Source: Bacteroidetes bacterium GWF2_29_10 (GTDB lineage: Bacteria > Bacteroidota > Bacteroidia > Bacteroidales > GWE2-29-8). From it: DNA of 59,502 nucleotides. Of this stretch, positions 19,485 to 28,022 are shown in pieces. The translations under genes were made by a program, and so were the position numbers. Under the pieces are notes generated by a model. It was given only the letters and a program-made list of their open reading frames with translations, was not told the origin of the DNA and did no database searches. Position 1 is the first letter of the stretch. Each line of letters opens with the position of its first letter. The stretch spans positions 1 to 59,502 of the forward strand of contig MEOD01000014.1 of the NCBI GenBank assembly GCA_001768555.1, given 5' to 3'.

Positions 19485-20123
19485 ATGAGAAAAACATTTA
19501 TAATTATTTCAATAATATTTGTGCTTGTGACTTCATTGGTTGCTCAAGACTTCATTACAACAAAAAATGGAGAAGAAATAAAAGCAAAAGTTTTAGAAAT
19601 AACACAAACAGAAGTTAAATATAAAAGATTTGAAAACATAGATGGACCAATCTACACGGTAAATAAATCAGATTTGCTAATAATAAAATATGCAAATGGG
19701 GATATCGAAAAGATGAAACAATTAAATACAAATATTACAAATAACGAAAATACACCATCTAACTTAAATGTAAATTATTCACTCAACTTAAATGCGAAAG
19801 AAAACGATAATAATTTATGCAAAAATGCAATATCAGATTCCTATATTTTATACAATGGAAAGAATAGTGGAGCATTTTGGACTGGATTTGCAACTTTTAT
19901 GATTGGACCTATTTTGGGACTTATTCCTGCTATTGCATGCTCATCAACTCCTCCAAAATATCATAATTTGCAAATTCCATATAATAAATTGGATAATCAC
20001 GATTACGTTTATTGCTATAAAAATAATGCACAAAAAATAAAGAAAAAAAAAATATGGAAAGGATATGGAACTGGTTGTGCTGTTTTGTTAGGATTCCTTA
20101 TCATTGCTTCCGCAAATCAATAA
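19485..20123 (+). CDS. Small secreted protein of a Bacteroidota-specific type, function unknown
   Basis: A 212-residue protein with signal peptide 1-20 (LVTSLVAQD). The mature N-terminus FITTKNGEEIKAKVLEIT...VKYKRFENIDGPIYTV matches a pattern common in secreted Bacteroidota proteins, in which a TKNGxxIxAKVxEI strand pair is followed by KYKxFxNxDGPxYxxxKSDI. Two hydrophobic segments follow (about 135-155 and 190-208), so it may be membrane-anchored. I chose the ATG at 19485 over 19473 because it gives the cleaner signal peptide. Function unknown; it stands alone between valS and a convergent minus-strand run. Confidence 0.6.
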   Translation: MRKTFIIISIIFVLVTSLVAQDFITTKNGEEIKAKVLEITQTEVKYKRFENIDGPIYTVNKSDLLIIKYANGDIEKMKQLNTNITNNENTPSNLNVNYSLNLNAKENDNNLCKNAISDSYILYNGKNSGAFWTGFATFMIGPILGLIPAIACSSTPPKYHNLQIPYNKLDNHDYVYCYKNNAQKIKKKKIWKGYGTGCAVLLGFLIIASANQ

Positions 20124-20239
20124 AACATACTACCCCATATGGAATAATCTAGCCAAGTAATAAATAAAAATTAACAATTTGAGAATGGAATGAAATGTGT
20201 GTGTGTGTTTTAATTCTTTCAGAACAAAAAAATGACATT

Positions 20240-21400
20240 TTATTTTGATTTGTTTAGAAGTTCTTCAAAATTAACAATTTGAATATTTAAGTAGTAAAAT
20301 TCTATAATATTTTTGTAAGTGTAACCTTTTTTTGCCATAACCATTGCTCCTTCTTGGCAAAGCCCTACCCCATGCCCATATCCTTTTCCTGTGAATGTTA
20401 ACGAATCATTTGAGGAGTTTTTTATTTCAAAAAATGTAGATTTTAGTTTATAATCGTTGCGAATGTCTTTTAATAAAATCTTTAAAGAATCATTTAAGAA
20501 TATTTTTCTATTTTCTTGATAGAAAGGAATTAAAGAATCAATAAAAGGATCATCTACGAGATATTTTGTTTTTAAATATTTAAAAAAATCTTCTTTAGGA
20601 ATTTTTTTTTCCCATTTAGAGTTTCTTTCAGATAAACAAAAAGAATCTTTAACTGCTCTTAGATATGGAATATAATCAGACCAAGCAGATTCAGAGTGTA
20701 CAGTTTCACCGCCACAATTTGAATGAAATAGGGCATCAATTAGGTTATTGTTATTATCAACGATAACTTGGCCACTTGTTCCGATTGTAGCTTGTAATAT
20801 ATTTGAATTGTTGCATCTTCCTTTATAAACTTGACAATGTACTCTGTCACAAACTTGATATCCATCTTTTAAGTGTTTGTTAAGGAATGAAATTGAATAT
20901 GTTCGGCAAATTATTGCTTGAACTTTATAATATTCAAGTTCAGCATTTATGCCACTTTCAGCTTCAACTACTCCTGCTACATATTTTTCAATGTTAACAA
21001 TATTAATTAATTGTAATGAAGAATTAATAGGTAATATTTTAATGAAATCGTCGTAAACTCTAATTTGTTTATTGTTAGGAGCTATTTCAAATTCGATTTC
21101 GAAATATTTACGAAAACCTGTTGCTAATAAGTTTATTTCACCTTCAATTCTAAAAGATTTTTCTTTTGTAATAACGTCAATGTAATTTTCATTAATAGCA
21201 AACTTTACAGGAGAGAATGTCTCCAAGTCAATAAGTTTGTTTCCATCTTTATATATTGAATAGTTTCCAGCAAGAGGATTTAGAGCAAACTTTGTTATTT
21301 TATACTCTCCAAGAATATTAACAGATATATTTCTTGGAAAAAGATTCAAAGTTGATACAAATAGTATTGAAATAAACAAAAAGTGTCGTAATAAATTCAT
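20240..21400 (-). CDS. SpoIID/LytB-domain protein (peptidoglycan glycan-strand hydrolase type)
   Basis: A 386-residue exported protein with an N-terminal hydrophobic signal (1-22). The SpoIID/LytB core spans about 140-370 and shows VEAESGINAELEYYKVQAI, CRTYSI, HSNCGGETVHSESAW and the C-terminal GKGYGHGVGLCQEGAMVMA. SpoIID itself is a lytic transglycosylase that acts on denuded glycan strands. In non-sporulating Bacteroidota the job is probably cell-wall turnover, but this is inference. It starts 3 nt after the lpxB stop and in the same frame; it is the last gene of a five-gene run. Confidence 0.85.
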   Translation of the reverse strand: MNLLRHFLFISILFVSTLNLFPRNISVNILGEYKITKFALNPLAGNYSIYKDGNKLIDLETFSPVKFAINENYIDVITKEKSFRIEGEINLLATGFRKYFEIEFEIAPNNKQIRVYDDFIKILPINSSLQLINIVNIEKYVAGVVEAESGINAELEYYKVQAIICRTYSISFLNKHLKDGYQVCDRVHCQVYKGRCNNSNILQATIGTSGQVIVDNNNNLIDALFHSNCGGETVHSESAWSDYIPYLRAVKDSFCLSERNSKWEKKIPKEDFFKYLKTKYLVDDPFIDSLIPFYQENRKIFLNDSLKILLKDIRNDYKLKSTFFEIKNSSNDSLTFTGKGYGHGVGLCQEGAMVMAKKGYTYKNIIEFYYLNIQIVNFEELLNKSK

Positions 21401-21403
21401 GTT

Positions 21404-22525
21404 CTATTTGCTAATTAAGTCAAATATCTTGGAAGCAACCAAGAATGAAGTTTCTCCATTTCCAAGTCTTAAGGAAAGTTTATCGTAATCTTCGATAATG
21501 TTTTGCCGATGCTGTTTATCGTTTAATATTTTAGAAAGTTCTTGTTTAATATTAGTATGATTCATTTCGTTTTGAATTAATTCTTTAACAACATTTTTGT
21601 GCATAATAATGTTTACTAACGATATAAAATTTAACTTAATTAGTTTTTTTGCAATAATGTAAGAAATGAATAATCCTTTGTAACAGACAATTTGAGGTAT
21701 TTTCAGAAGAGCCGTTTCAAGAGTGGCTGTTCCAGATGTAACAATAGCAGCTGATGATGATAATAGCAAATCGTAAGTTTGATTGTAAACGATGCTAATT
21801 TGAATATTGTTAATGTTTTCAAGGTATAATTCATTGTTTATAGAACTTGTTGCAGCAATAACAAATTGGTAATTAGGAAAATATTGTACTACTTTCTGCA
21901 TTTGAGGCAGCATGTTTTCGATTTCTTGTTTTCTGCTTCCAGGTAGAATTGCAATAATTTCTTTTTTTGTTAGGTTGTTGTTTTTTATGAAAATATCTTT
22001 TCCTTTAAAATTGTTTTTTTTATTATTAATTAATTCGATAAGAGGGTTTCCATAATATTCTACGTCATAGTTGTAATTAGAATAAAACTCTTTTTCAAAA
22101 GGAAGAATTACAAACATTTTATCAATGTATTTTTTGATAGTTTTGACTCTAGATTTATGCCAAGCCCAAACTTGAGGAGATATATAATAAACTGTTTTAA
22201 AGTTGTTTTGTTTACAAAATTTAGATAATTTGAGGTTGAATCCTGGATAATCAATAAAAATAATTACATCTGGGTTAAAATTTATAATTTGTTTTTTTAT
22301 TATTTTGAAATTATGTATTATTTTATTTATGTTTAAAATAACTTCAATGAATCCCATGAAAGCGAGCTCTTTATAGTGTTTTAATATTTTACAGTTTTCG
22401 GCTTGCATTAGCTCCCCACCCCATCCTACAATTTCAGAGTTTGTATCTATTTTATTAATGTTTTTAATTAAATTAGAAGCATGTAAATCTCCTGAAGGTT
22501 CGCCTGCTACAATAAAATATTTCAT
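21404..22525 (-). CDS. lpxB: Lipid-A-disaccharide synthase
   Basis: A 373-residue GT19 glycosyltransferase joining UDP-diacylglucosamine and lipid X to make the lipid A disaccharide at the inner membrane. Motifs in order: GEPSGDLHASNLIK (N-terminus), IDYPGFNLKLSK, YISPQVWAWHKSR and ILPGSRKQEI, then SGTATLETALL in the donor site. Length is normal. It ends in TAG; reading through would fuse it to the SpoIID gene after one extra codon, but the end fits other LpxB proteins. Starts 4 bp after the membrane-protein gene. Confidence 0.93.
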   Translation of the reverse strand: MKYFIVAGEPSGDLHASNLIKNINKIDTNSEIVGWGGELMQAENCKILKHYKELAFMGFIEVILNINKIIHNFKIIKKQIINFNPDVIIFIDYPGFNLKLSKFCKQNNFKTVYYISPQVWAWHKSRVKTIKKYIDKMFVILPFEKEFYSNYNYDVEYYGNPLIELINNKKNNFKGKDIFIKNNNLTKKEIIAILPGSRKQEIENMLPQMQKVVQYFPNYQFVIAATSSINNELYLENINNIQISIVYNQTYDLLLSSSAAIVTSGTATLETALLKIPQIVCYKGLFISYIIAKKLIKLNFISLVNIIMHKNVVKELIQNEMNHTNIKQELSKILNDKQHRQNIIEDYDKLSLRLGNGETSFLVASKIFDLISK

Positions 22526-22529
22526 TAGT

Positions 22530-22913
22530 TTATATTAAGTTTTGGAATATAAAAAAGATAATTACATACATAAATGTTACAGCTAATATGCCTTTTCCTA
22601 CTTTGTCTAATTTTTTATTTATCATATAATATCTAAAAGTTAGGATATTCATAACTATACTAAGAGCATAGATTGTAGAATCTTGAAGATAATACAAATC
22701 GTAAGTTCGACTTGGCTTAAAAAGCAAGTTTATGTAGCTTAATAAAAAGAAAGAAATTATGGGCAATAGTAATCCCATAACAATTCCTAAAACCATAGAA
22801 TCTTTAAGTAAAAGCTTCTTTAATTTAATAAAAACATTGTTATTAGACTCCTCTTCTAATTTAGAATTATTGTCTAATACTTCTTTTTTGTCTTTTAAGT
22901 CTTCAAATCCCAT
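22530..22913 (-). CDS. Small membrane protein between surE and lpxB, function unknown
   Basis: A 127-residue protein with a charged N-terminal part (about 1-40) and three hydrophobic segments (about 42-65, 77-95, 105-125). I use the ATG at 22913, which overlaps the surE end by 19 nt; a TTG at 22943 would lengthen it. Such small membrane proteins are often found between surE and lpxB in Bacteroidales, which suggests a link to the envelope, but I recognise no domain. Confidence 0.6.
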   Translation of the reverse strand: MGFEDLKDKKEVLDNNSKLEEESNNNVFIKLKKLLLKDSMVLGIVMGLLLPIISFFLLSYINLLFKPSRTYDLYYLQDSTIYALSIVMNILTFRYYMINKKLDKVGKGILAVTFMYVIIFFIFQNLI

Positions 22914-23662
22914 TTTTTTATCATATTTATTGATTCGTAGCAAGTTAAATCTAATTGGATTGGGACAATAGAAATGTATGCGTTCTTTAAAGCATGCTCA
23001 TCAGTGTCATTTCCTTCGTCTAAATTAATAAACTCTCCAAGCATCCAATAATATGGTCGTTTATAAGGGTCGTATCTTTCTTCAAATGTTTCGACCCAAT
23101 ATGCTTTAGATTGGCGAACGACTTTTATTCCTTTTATTTTGCCTTTAGGTATGTTTACATTAAGACATGTTCTTTCCTTCAAGCCATTTGTAAGTACATT
23201 TTTAATTATTTTTACAATATATTCTTTAGCTAAATCAAAATTAGCATCTTCGGCAAAATCAAGTAATGAAAAGCCAATTGCAGGGACATTTGCCATTGCA
23301 GCTTCAATGGCGGCAGCCATAGTTCCAGAATACAAAAGATTAACAGAAGAGTTAGATCCATGATTTATTCCAGAAATACATAAATCAGGATGAGTTCTTT
23401 TGTAAATAGTGTCAAAAGCTAATTTAATGCAATCAACAGGGGTTCCAGAACAGCTATATTCTGCATAAAATTTATCTTTTTGAATTAATTGGAATTTTAT
23501 AGGATTGTTTATGGTTACAGCATGTCCCATGCCTGATTGCGGTTTATTTGGAGCAAAAACTACAACATCAGCAAAATCTTTAACAAATTCGATTAAACGT
23601 CTAATTCCTTTTGCATTAATACCATCATCATTTGTAATTAGGATCTTCGGTCTTTTGTTCAT
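22895..23662 (-). CDS. surE: 5'/3'-nucleotidase SurE
   Basis: A 255-residue cytoplasmic metal-dependent nucleotidase of the survival protein family, removing phosphate from nucleoside 5'- or 3'-monophosphates. The signature NDDG is at 11-14, followed by APNKPQSGMGHAVT and the substrate/metal loop SGINHGSNSSVNLLYSGTMA-type segment (motif GSNSSVN...YSGTMAAA), all conserved. Length is normal. Its start overlaps the DUF502 gene by 35 nt and its end overlaps the next gene. Confidence 0.93.
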   Translation of the reverse strand: MNKRPKILITNDDGINAKGIRRLIEFVKDFADVVVFAPNKPQSGMGHAVTINNPIKFQLIQKDKFYAEYSCSGTPVDCIKLAFDTIYKRTHPDLCISGINHGSNSSVNLLYSGTMAAAIEAAMANVPAIGFSLLDFAEDANFDLAKEYIVKIIKNVLTNGLKERTCLNVNIPKGKIKGIKVVRQSKAYWVETFEERYDPYKRPYYWMLGEFINLDEGNDTDEHALKNAYISIVPIQLDLTCYESINMIKKWDLKT

Positions 23663-24248
23663 TATTATTATTATTTAAATCAGCGATATTATCAATGTTT
23701 ATAAGTCCTCCAGATATAATAAACTTGGTTACATTAACAGGAGGAATATTTAATAAAGTTATATTGTCAATAGATGTGATAAATAAATTTCCAGTAAATC
23801 CAAATGAATGAGGAAGGTACACTGCTATTTTATTTTCACTTACTCCAAGAACGGCGAGATTTTTTTGAGTAATAAATCCTAATTTGTATAGTTCTTCATT
23901 TTTGTTTAACCTTACAAGCACAGGTTGATTAAACTTTTTCTTTTGCCCAACAATTCCAGTCAATATTTCTTTCGAAGAGTTATATATTATGTTTATAATT
24001 GGGGCTTTTTTTATTAAATCTTCAAAGAAGCTAGAAAATGATTCTGTAAATAATTTTTTTCCAATATAGCCAATTAAAGTAACACCAGAAATAATAACAA
24101 TAATACCAAGCCCTGGAATATCAAAGGGTAATAAAGCATCAATAAAGATAAACATTCTATAGATAAGGTATCCAGTTATTGTTATTGGAGCAAGAAATAA
24201 CAATCCTTGCAAGAAATAATTGAATATAAACTTTAGTAATCTTCGCAT
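23628..24248 (-). CDS. DUF502 family membrane protein
   Basis: A 206-residue protein with two transmembrane segments near the N-terminus (about 9-33 and 44-65), then a soluble domain with the DUF502 traits PITITGYLIYR, KAPIINIIYNSSKEI and the C-terminal PPVNVTKFIISGG. Family function is unknown. It is first in the run DUF502-surE-membrane protein-lpxB-spoIID and overlaps surE by 35 nt, which points to translational coupling. Confidence 0.8.
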   Translation of the reverse strand: MRRLLKFIFNYFLQGLLFLAPITITGYLIYRMFIFIDALLPFDIPGLGIIVIISGVTLIGYIGKKLFTESFSSFFEDLIKKAPIINIIYNSSKEILTGIVGQKKKFNQPVLVRLNKNEELYKLGFITQKNLAVLGVSENKIAVYLPHSFGFTGNLFITSIDNITLLNIPPVNVTKFIISGGLINIDNIADLNNNNNEQKTEDPNYK

Positions 24249-24271
24249 AATTTTAAAAAATTATTCTTTTG

Positions 24272-24279
24272 CAAAGATA
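24272..24279 (-). promoter_or_regulatory. -7 promoter element of the DUF502-surE-lpxB run
   Basis: TATCTTTG on the minus strand matches TAnnTTTG and lies 24 bp before the first start codon. No -33 TTG seen. Confidence 0.45.
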
Positions 24280-24426
24280 ATTTTTAAATTATAATTATTA
24301 ATGTTATTCGACATAATATAAATGCTTAAAGAGAAATAAAACATTAAAAATAATAAAATTGACAAGAAAAAGATCTTGCAATTAATGTTAAATTAAAAAA
24401 AAACGCATTAGATAAATAATTCATTA

Positions 24427-24434
24427 TATCTTTG
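24427..24434 (+). promoter_or_regulatory. -7 promoter element of the CCG-protein gene
   Basis: TATCTTTG matches TAnnTTTG, 17 bp before the ATG at 24451. It is divergent from the promoter at 24272. The nearest TTG (24376) is too far for a -33 element. Confidence 0.45.
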
Positions 24435-24450
24435 TGCTAAAGGAACACTT

Positions 24451-25170
24451 ATGGGAACAGTTGATATTTTTATAACATGCGAAATAGATCAGCTTAGGCC
24501 AACAATTGGTTTGGGTATGATTAGTATTTTGGAAAAATTAAATTTACGTGTTAATATTCCAAAGAATCAATTATGCTGTGGCAAGACGGCATTTGTTAGT
24601 GGATGTTGGGATGATGCAAAAAAATTAGGAGAAAGGTTTATTAAAGCTTATCCAGATAATAGGAAGATTATTTGTCCAAGTGCAAGTTGCGTTAGTTTTG
24701 TTAAAAAGCATTATTCTGAATTGTTTTTAAATACGGCATTGCATAATGAGTTTAAGTTAATCCAAAGAAACTTACACGATTTAACGGATTTCATGGTTAA
24801 TGTGCAAAGTGTATCCGACATGAATGTTAATTTTAATTATAAATTGGCATATTATGAATCATGCAAGGCTAGAGAATATGGCTTAAAAAATGAGCCAATA
24901 ACACTTTTGAAAAATATAAAGGGAGCTGAGTTTATAGATTTAAATCAAGATGAATGTTGTGGAAGTGGAGGAATGCTTAATTTTATTCACCCAGATATTA
25001 CTGAATCAATGACTTATTTTAAATTAAATGAGGCAATAAAAAAAAATGTTGAATATATAGTAACAACAGAAAGTAGCTGTTTGATTAATTTAGATAATTA
25101 TATAAAGAAGAATAATTTAAAAATAAAAGCAGTGCATATTGCTGAAATTTTAGGTGAACAAATAAAATGA
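24451..25170 (+). CDS. LutA/YkgE-like iron-sulfur oxidoreductase with two CCG domains
   Basis: A 239-residue cytoplasmic protein of the heterodisulfide-reductase-related (CCG) family. The two cysteine-rich modules are visible: NQLCCGKTAF (C42-C43) with CPSASC (C75, C80), and YESCKAREYG with DECCGSGGML. LutA is one of three subunits of lactate oxidase LutABC, but no lutB or lutC follows. The partner may be elsewhere, or the protein may work with another flavoprotein. The prenyl synthase starts 1 bp after its stop, so it is cotranscribed with menaquinone-related genes. Confidence 0.75.
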   Translation: MGTVDIFITCEIDQLRPTIGLGMISILEKLNLRVNIPKNQLCCGKTAFVSGCWDDAKKLGERFIKAYPDNRKIICPSASCVSFVKKHYSELFLNTALHNEFKLIQRNLHDLTDFMVNVQSVSDMNVNFNYKLAYYESCKAREYGLKNEPITLLKNIKGAEFIDLNQDECCGSGGMLNFIHPDITESMTYFKLNEAIKKNVEYIVTTESSCLINLDNYIKKNNLKIKAVHIAEILGEQIK

Positions 25171-25171
25171 G

Positions 25172-26152
25172 ATGGAAAATAATAAATATTCAACACTTCA
25201 AGAATTAATTGAAAATAAGATAAAAGACATCAACTTTAAGAATGAACCTCATTTACTATACGAGCCAGCAAGATATTCTATGTCAAATGGGGGTAAAAGA
25301 ATAAGACCTCTTCTAACATTAATTGCAAATGATTTGTTTAATGGTAAGGTAGAAGATGCTATAGATGTAGCAATAGGAATAGAAATATTTCATAATTTCA
25401 CGTTAGTGCATGATGATATTATGGACTCTGCACCAATGAGACGTGGGCGTCCAACTGTGTATAAAAAATGGAATACAAATATAGCTTTGCTGTCAGGAGA
25501 TGTAATGTTTGGTAAGGCATATGAATATATATCAAAAGTTAATTCATCTAAGCTTGTTAATGTGTTAAATTCGTTTACACAGGGAGCCATAAAGGTTTGT
25601 GAAGGACAACAATATGATATGGATTTTGAAAGCACAACATTTGTAAGTATTGATGAATACAAAAAAATGATATCATTGAAAACAGGGGCTTTAATAGCTA
25701 CAGCACTACAAATAGGATGCATTATTGGAAGTAGCTCAATAGAAGATAGCATAAATATATACAAATTTGGAGAAAATATAGGAATAGCTTTTCAACTTCA
25801 AGATGATTTATTAGATACATACAGCAACCCAGATAAATTTGGAAAAATAACAGGTGGAGATATAATTAGCAAAAAGAAAACTTTTTTATATTCAAAATCA
25901 ATTGAACTTGCAGATGAAAATATGAAAAAGCAAATTGTTAATATGTATAATGATGATACTATTAATAATTCAGATAAGGTTAAAAATATTATAAAAAAAT
26001 ATAATGAACTAAATATAAAAAGTATAACAGAGGAGGAAATAAAAAAGTATTATGAAGAAGGCTTGAATTATCTAAAAAAATTAAAAGTTGAATATAATAA
26101 GAGAAAAGCTCTAGAAGAATATGTTGAAAACTTAATAGTAAGAGAAATATAA
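25172..26152 (+). CDS. Trans-isoprenyl diphosphate synthase (polyprenyl synthetase family)
   Basis: A 326-residue enzyme condensing isopentenyl diphosphate units onto an allylic primer. The substrate sites are GGKRIRP (40-46), the first Asp-rich motif DDIMD (81-85) followed by RRGRPT, and the second DDLLD (211-215). The length fits either short- or long-chain members. Its place directly before mqnA suggests it makes the menaquinone side chain, but geranylgeranyl- or farnesyl-type chain length cannot be excluded. Confidence 0.88.
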   Translation: MENNKYSTLQELIENKIKDINFKNEPHLLYEPARYSMSNGGKRIRPLLTLIANDLFNGKVEDAIDVAIGIEIFHNFTLVHDDIMDSAPMRRGRPTVYKKWNTNIALLSGDVMFGKAYEYISKVNSSKLVNVLNSFTQGAIKVCEGQQYDMDFESTTFVSIDEYKKMISLKTGALIATALQIGCIIGSSSIEDSINIYKFGENIGIAFQLQDDLLDTYSNPDKFGKITGGDIISKKKTFLYSKSIELADENMKKQIVNMYNDDTINNSDKVKNIIKKYNELNIKSITEEEIKKYYEEGLNYLKKLKVEYNKRKALEEYVENLIVREI

Positions 26153-26153
26153 A

Positions 26154-26921
26154 ATGCATAAAATCAATGTATCAACCATTAATTATCTAAATAGTACTCC
26201 TTTTAATTATGGTTTGAATAACTCAGCAATAATTGAAAAAATTGCATTGCAAGAAAACACACCAAACGATTGTGCAAATCTATTAAAAGAAGAAAAAGTT
26301 AATATAGGTTTAGCTCCTATAGCAATAATTCCTCATTTGAAAAAAGCTTTTATAATTTCAGATTACTGCATTGGTTGCTATGGAGCTGTAAAAAGTGTAT
26401 GTATTTATTCCAATGTAAAAATACAATATGTAAAAAAAATATACACAGACAATCACTCTATAACATCTGTATTTTTAGCAAAAATACTTTCTGCTTTTTA
26501 CTGGCAAATAAAACCTGAATGGATTAACATTGAGCTAAATAATCTTAAAGAAATAAAATCTAAGCATGAAACAATACTGGCAATTGGAGATAAAACGTTT
26601 TATTATGAAAAAGAGTATTTATATTGCTATGATTTAGGGGAAGTTTGGCTAGATTTTACATCACTGCCTTTTGTTTTTGCTTGTTGGATTTCAAATACAG
26701 AATTGGATGAGAGTTTTATTCAAGAGTTTAATACTTCTCTATTATATGGTTTAAAAAGAAAACCAGAATCATTGGAGCATAAAGATATAAAAAGCCTAAA
26801 AATAGATAAACAAACTGCTCTAAACTATATCACTAATAACATTAGTTATGAATTCAACTCTGACAAGCAAAAGGCTTTAAAAACATATTTTGATTATTTG
26901 TATAAATACCAACATAGGTAA
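26154..26921 (+). CDS. mqnA: Chorismate dehydratase of the futalosine menaquinone pathway
   Basis: A 255-residue MqnA-type protein with a periplasmic-binding-protein fold that dehydrates chorismate to 3-enolpyruvyl-benzoate, the first step of futalosine-route menaquinone synthesis. The family start VSTINYLNSTPFNYGL is present, as are KVNIGLAPIAIIP and DLGEVWLDFTSLPFVFACW. It starts 1 bp after the prenyl synthase stop. The other mqn genes are not in the window. Confidence 0.88.
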   Translation: MHKINVSTINYLNSTPFNYGLNNSAIIEKIALQENTPNDCANLLKEEKVNIGLAPIAIIPHLKKAFIISDYCIGCYGAVKSVCIYSNVKIQYVKKIYTDNHSITSVFLAKILSAFYWQIKPEWINIELNNLKEIKSKHETILAIGDKTFYYEKEYLYCYDLGEVWLDFTSLPFVFACWISNTELDESFIQEFNTSLLYGLKRKPESLEHKDIKSLKIDKQTALNYITNNISYEFNSDKQKALKTYFDYLYKYQHR

Positions 26922-26926
26922 AAAAA

Positions 26927-26959
26927 AAAGCTGTCAAGAAAAATATTCTTGACAGCTTT
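26927..26959. terminator. Terminator shared by mqnA and korB
   Basis: A perfect 14-bp stem (26927-26940 with 26946-26959) with a 5-nt loop. The A run before it gives a long T exit on the minus strand, so it works best for korB; the plus-strand exit is only a few T. Confidence 0.85.
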
Positions 26960-26994
26960 ATATAGATAGATTGTATGTGTGTTTTTATATTAAA

Positions 26995-28017
26995 CTATAC
27001 GAAGAAAGTCTCTCCACTATTTAATAAATCATCAACACATTTTATGTTAGAATTTTCTCTACCTTTTTCAATTTGAAGATCTACTAAATCATCATACGTT
27101 GGATACATAGCGGAACGAATAACTCCTAATGCAACAGGAAAATGAGGTGCTTGCATTTTTGCTAACATAAGATGAATCCCTGGATCTTGTTGGTATTGGT
27201 CATGAACTAATAGATCATTTTCAGTAATACCATTTTCACCAAGTTGTACAACTTCTAAGCGAGTGCCATTTATACGGATACCCTTATCTTTGTTTTTCCC
27301 AAAAATCATAGGTTCTCCATTTTTAAGAGTCAATTGAAAATCTTCCCTCATATCTTTAGCCGTAATAGTTTCATGAGCACCATCATTGAAAATTACACAA
27401 TTTTGTAAAATTTCAACAACAGATGTTCCATCATGCTTAGCAGCTTCAAACATAACATCGATCATCATCTTAGGGTTGGTATCAACTGCTCTTGCAAAGA
27501 AAGTCCCTTGAGCACCAAGAACAAGTTCACCAGTATTAAAAGGATGTTCTATTGTTCCTTGCGGAGATGTTTTTGTAATAGATCCCATAGGAGTTGTCGG
27601 AGAATACTGTCCTTTAGTTAATCCATAAATTTGGTTATTAAAAAGAAGAATATTAACATCAATATTTCTCCTAATAATGTGAATAAAATGATTTCCACCT
27701 ATTGCCATAGAGTCCCCATCACCAGTTGCAACCCATACACTAAGTTTAGGATTTGCAACCTTTACTCCAGTAGCAATAGCAGCAGCTCGTCCATGAATAC
27801 CATGTATACCATAAGTATTAACATAATAAGGAAATCTAGAAGAGCAACCTATTCCAGAAACAAAACAAAAGTTTTCTTTTTTATAACCTATTTTAGGAAA
27901 TACATTTTCAATTGAATGTAAAACAGCATGAGCACCACAACCTGAGCACCATTTTACCATTTGGTCACTTACGAAGTCTTCTTTACGTAATTCAACCGTT
28001 GATCTTTCAATAGCCAT
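26995..28017 (-). CDS. korB: 2-oxoglutarate:ferredoxin oxidoreductase, beta subunit
   Basis: A 340-residue TPP-binding subunit. Cysteines for the [4Fe-4S] cluster include C24 and C27 in WCSGCGAH, C58 in GIGCSS, and a later C in EILQNCVIF. The TPP/metal motif is GDGDSMAIGGNH with NIDVNILLFNNQIYGLTKGQ-type downstream sequence (NNQIYGLTKGQ). With KorA it oxidises 2-oxoglutarate plus CoA to succinyl-CoA and reduced ferredoxin (reversible). A 2-oxoacid with a related structure cannot be excluded. It follows korA by 5 bp and ends in TAG. Confidence 0.92.
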   Translation of the reverse strand: MAIERSTVELRKEDFVSDQMVKWCSGCGAHAVLHSIENVFPKIGYKKENFCFVSGIGCSSRFPYYVNTYGIHGIHGRAAAIATGVKVANPKLSVWVATGDGDSMAIGGNHFIHIIRRNIDVNILLFNNQIYGLTKGQYSPTTPMGSITKTSPQGTIEHPFNTGELVLGAQGTFFARAVDTNPKMMIDVMFEAAKHDGTSVVEILQNCVIFNDGAHETITAKDMREDFQLTLKNGEPMIFGKNKDKGIRINGTRLEVVQLGENGITENDLLVHDQYQQDPGIHLMLAKMQAPHFPVALGVIRSAMYPTYDDLVDLQIEKGRENSNIKCVDDLLNSGETFFV

Positions 28018-28022
28018 TTTTT

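Noticed and set aside
22914..22943. TTG start for the small membrane protein
   Set aside because: It would increase the overlap with surE; the ATG at 22913 is a better start codon.
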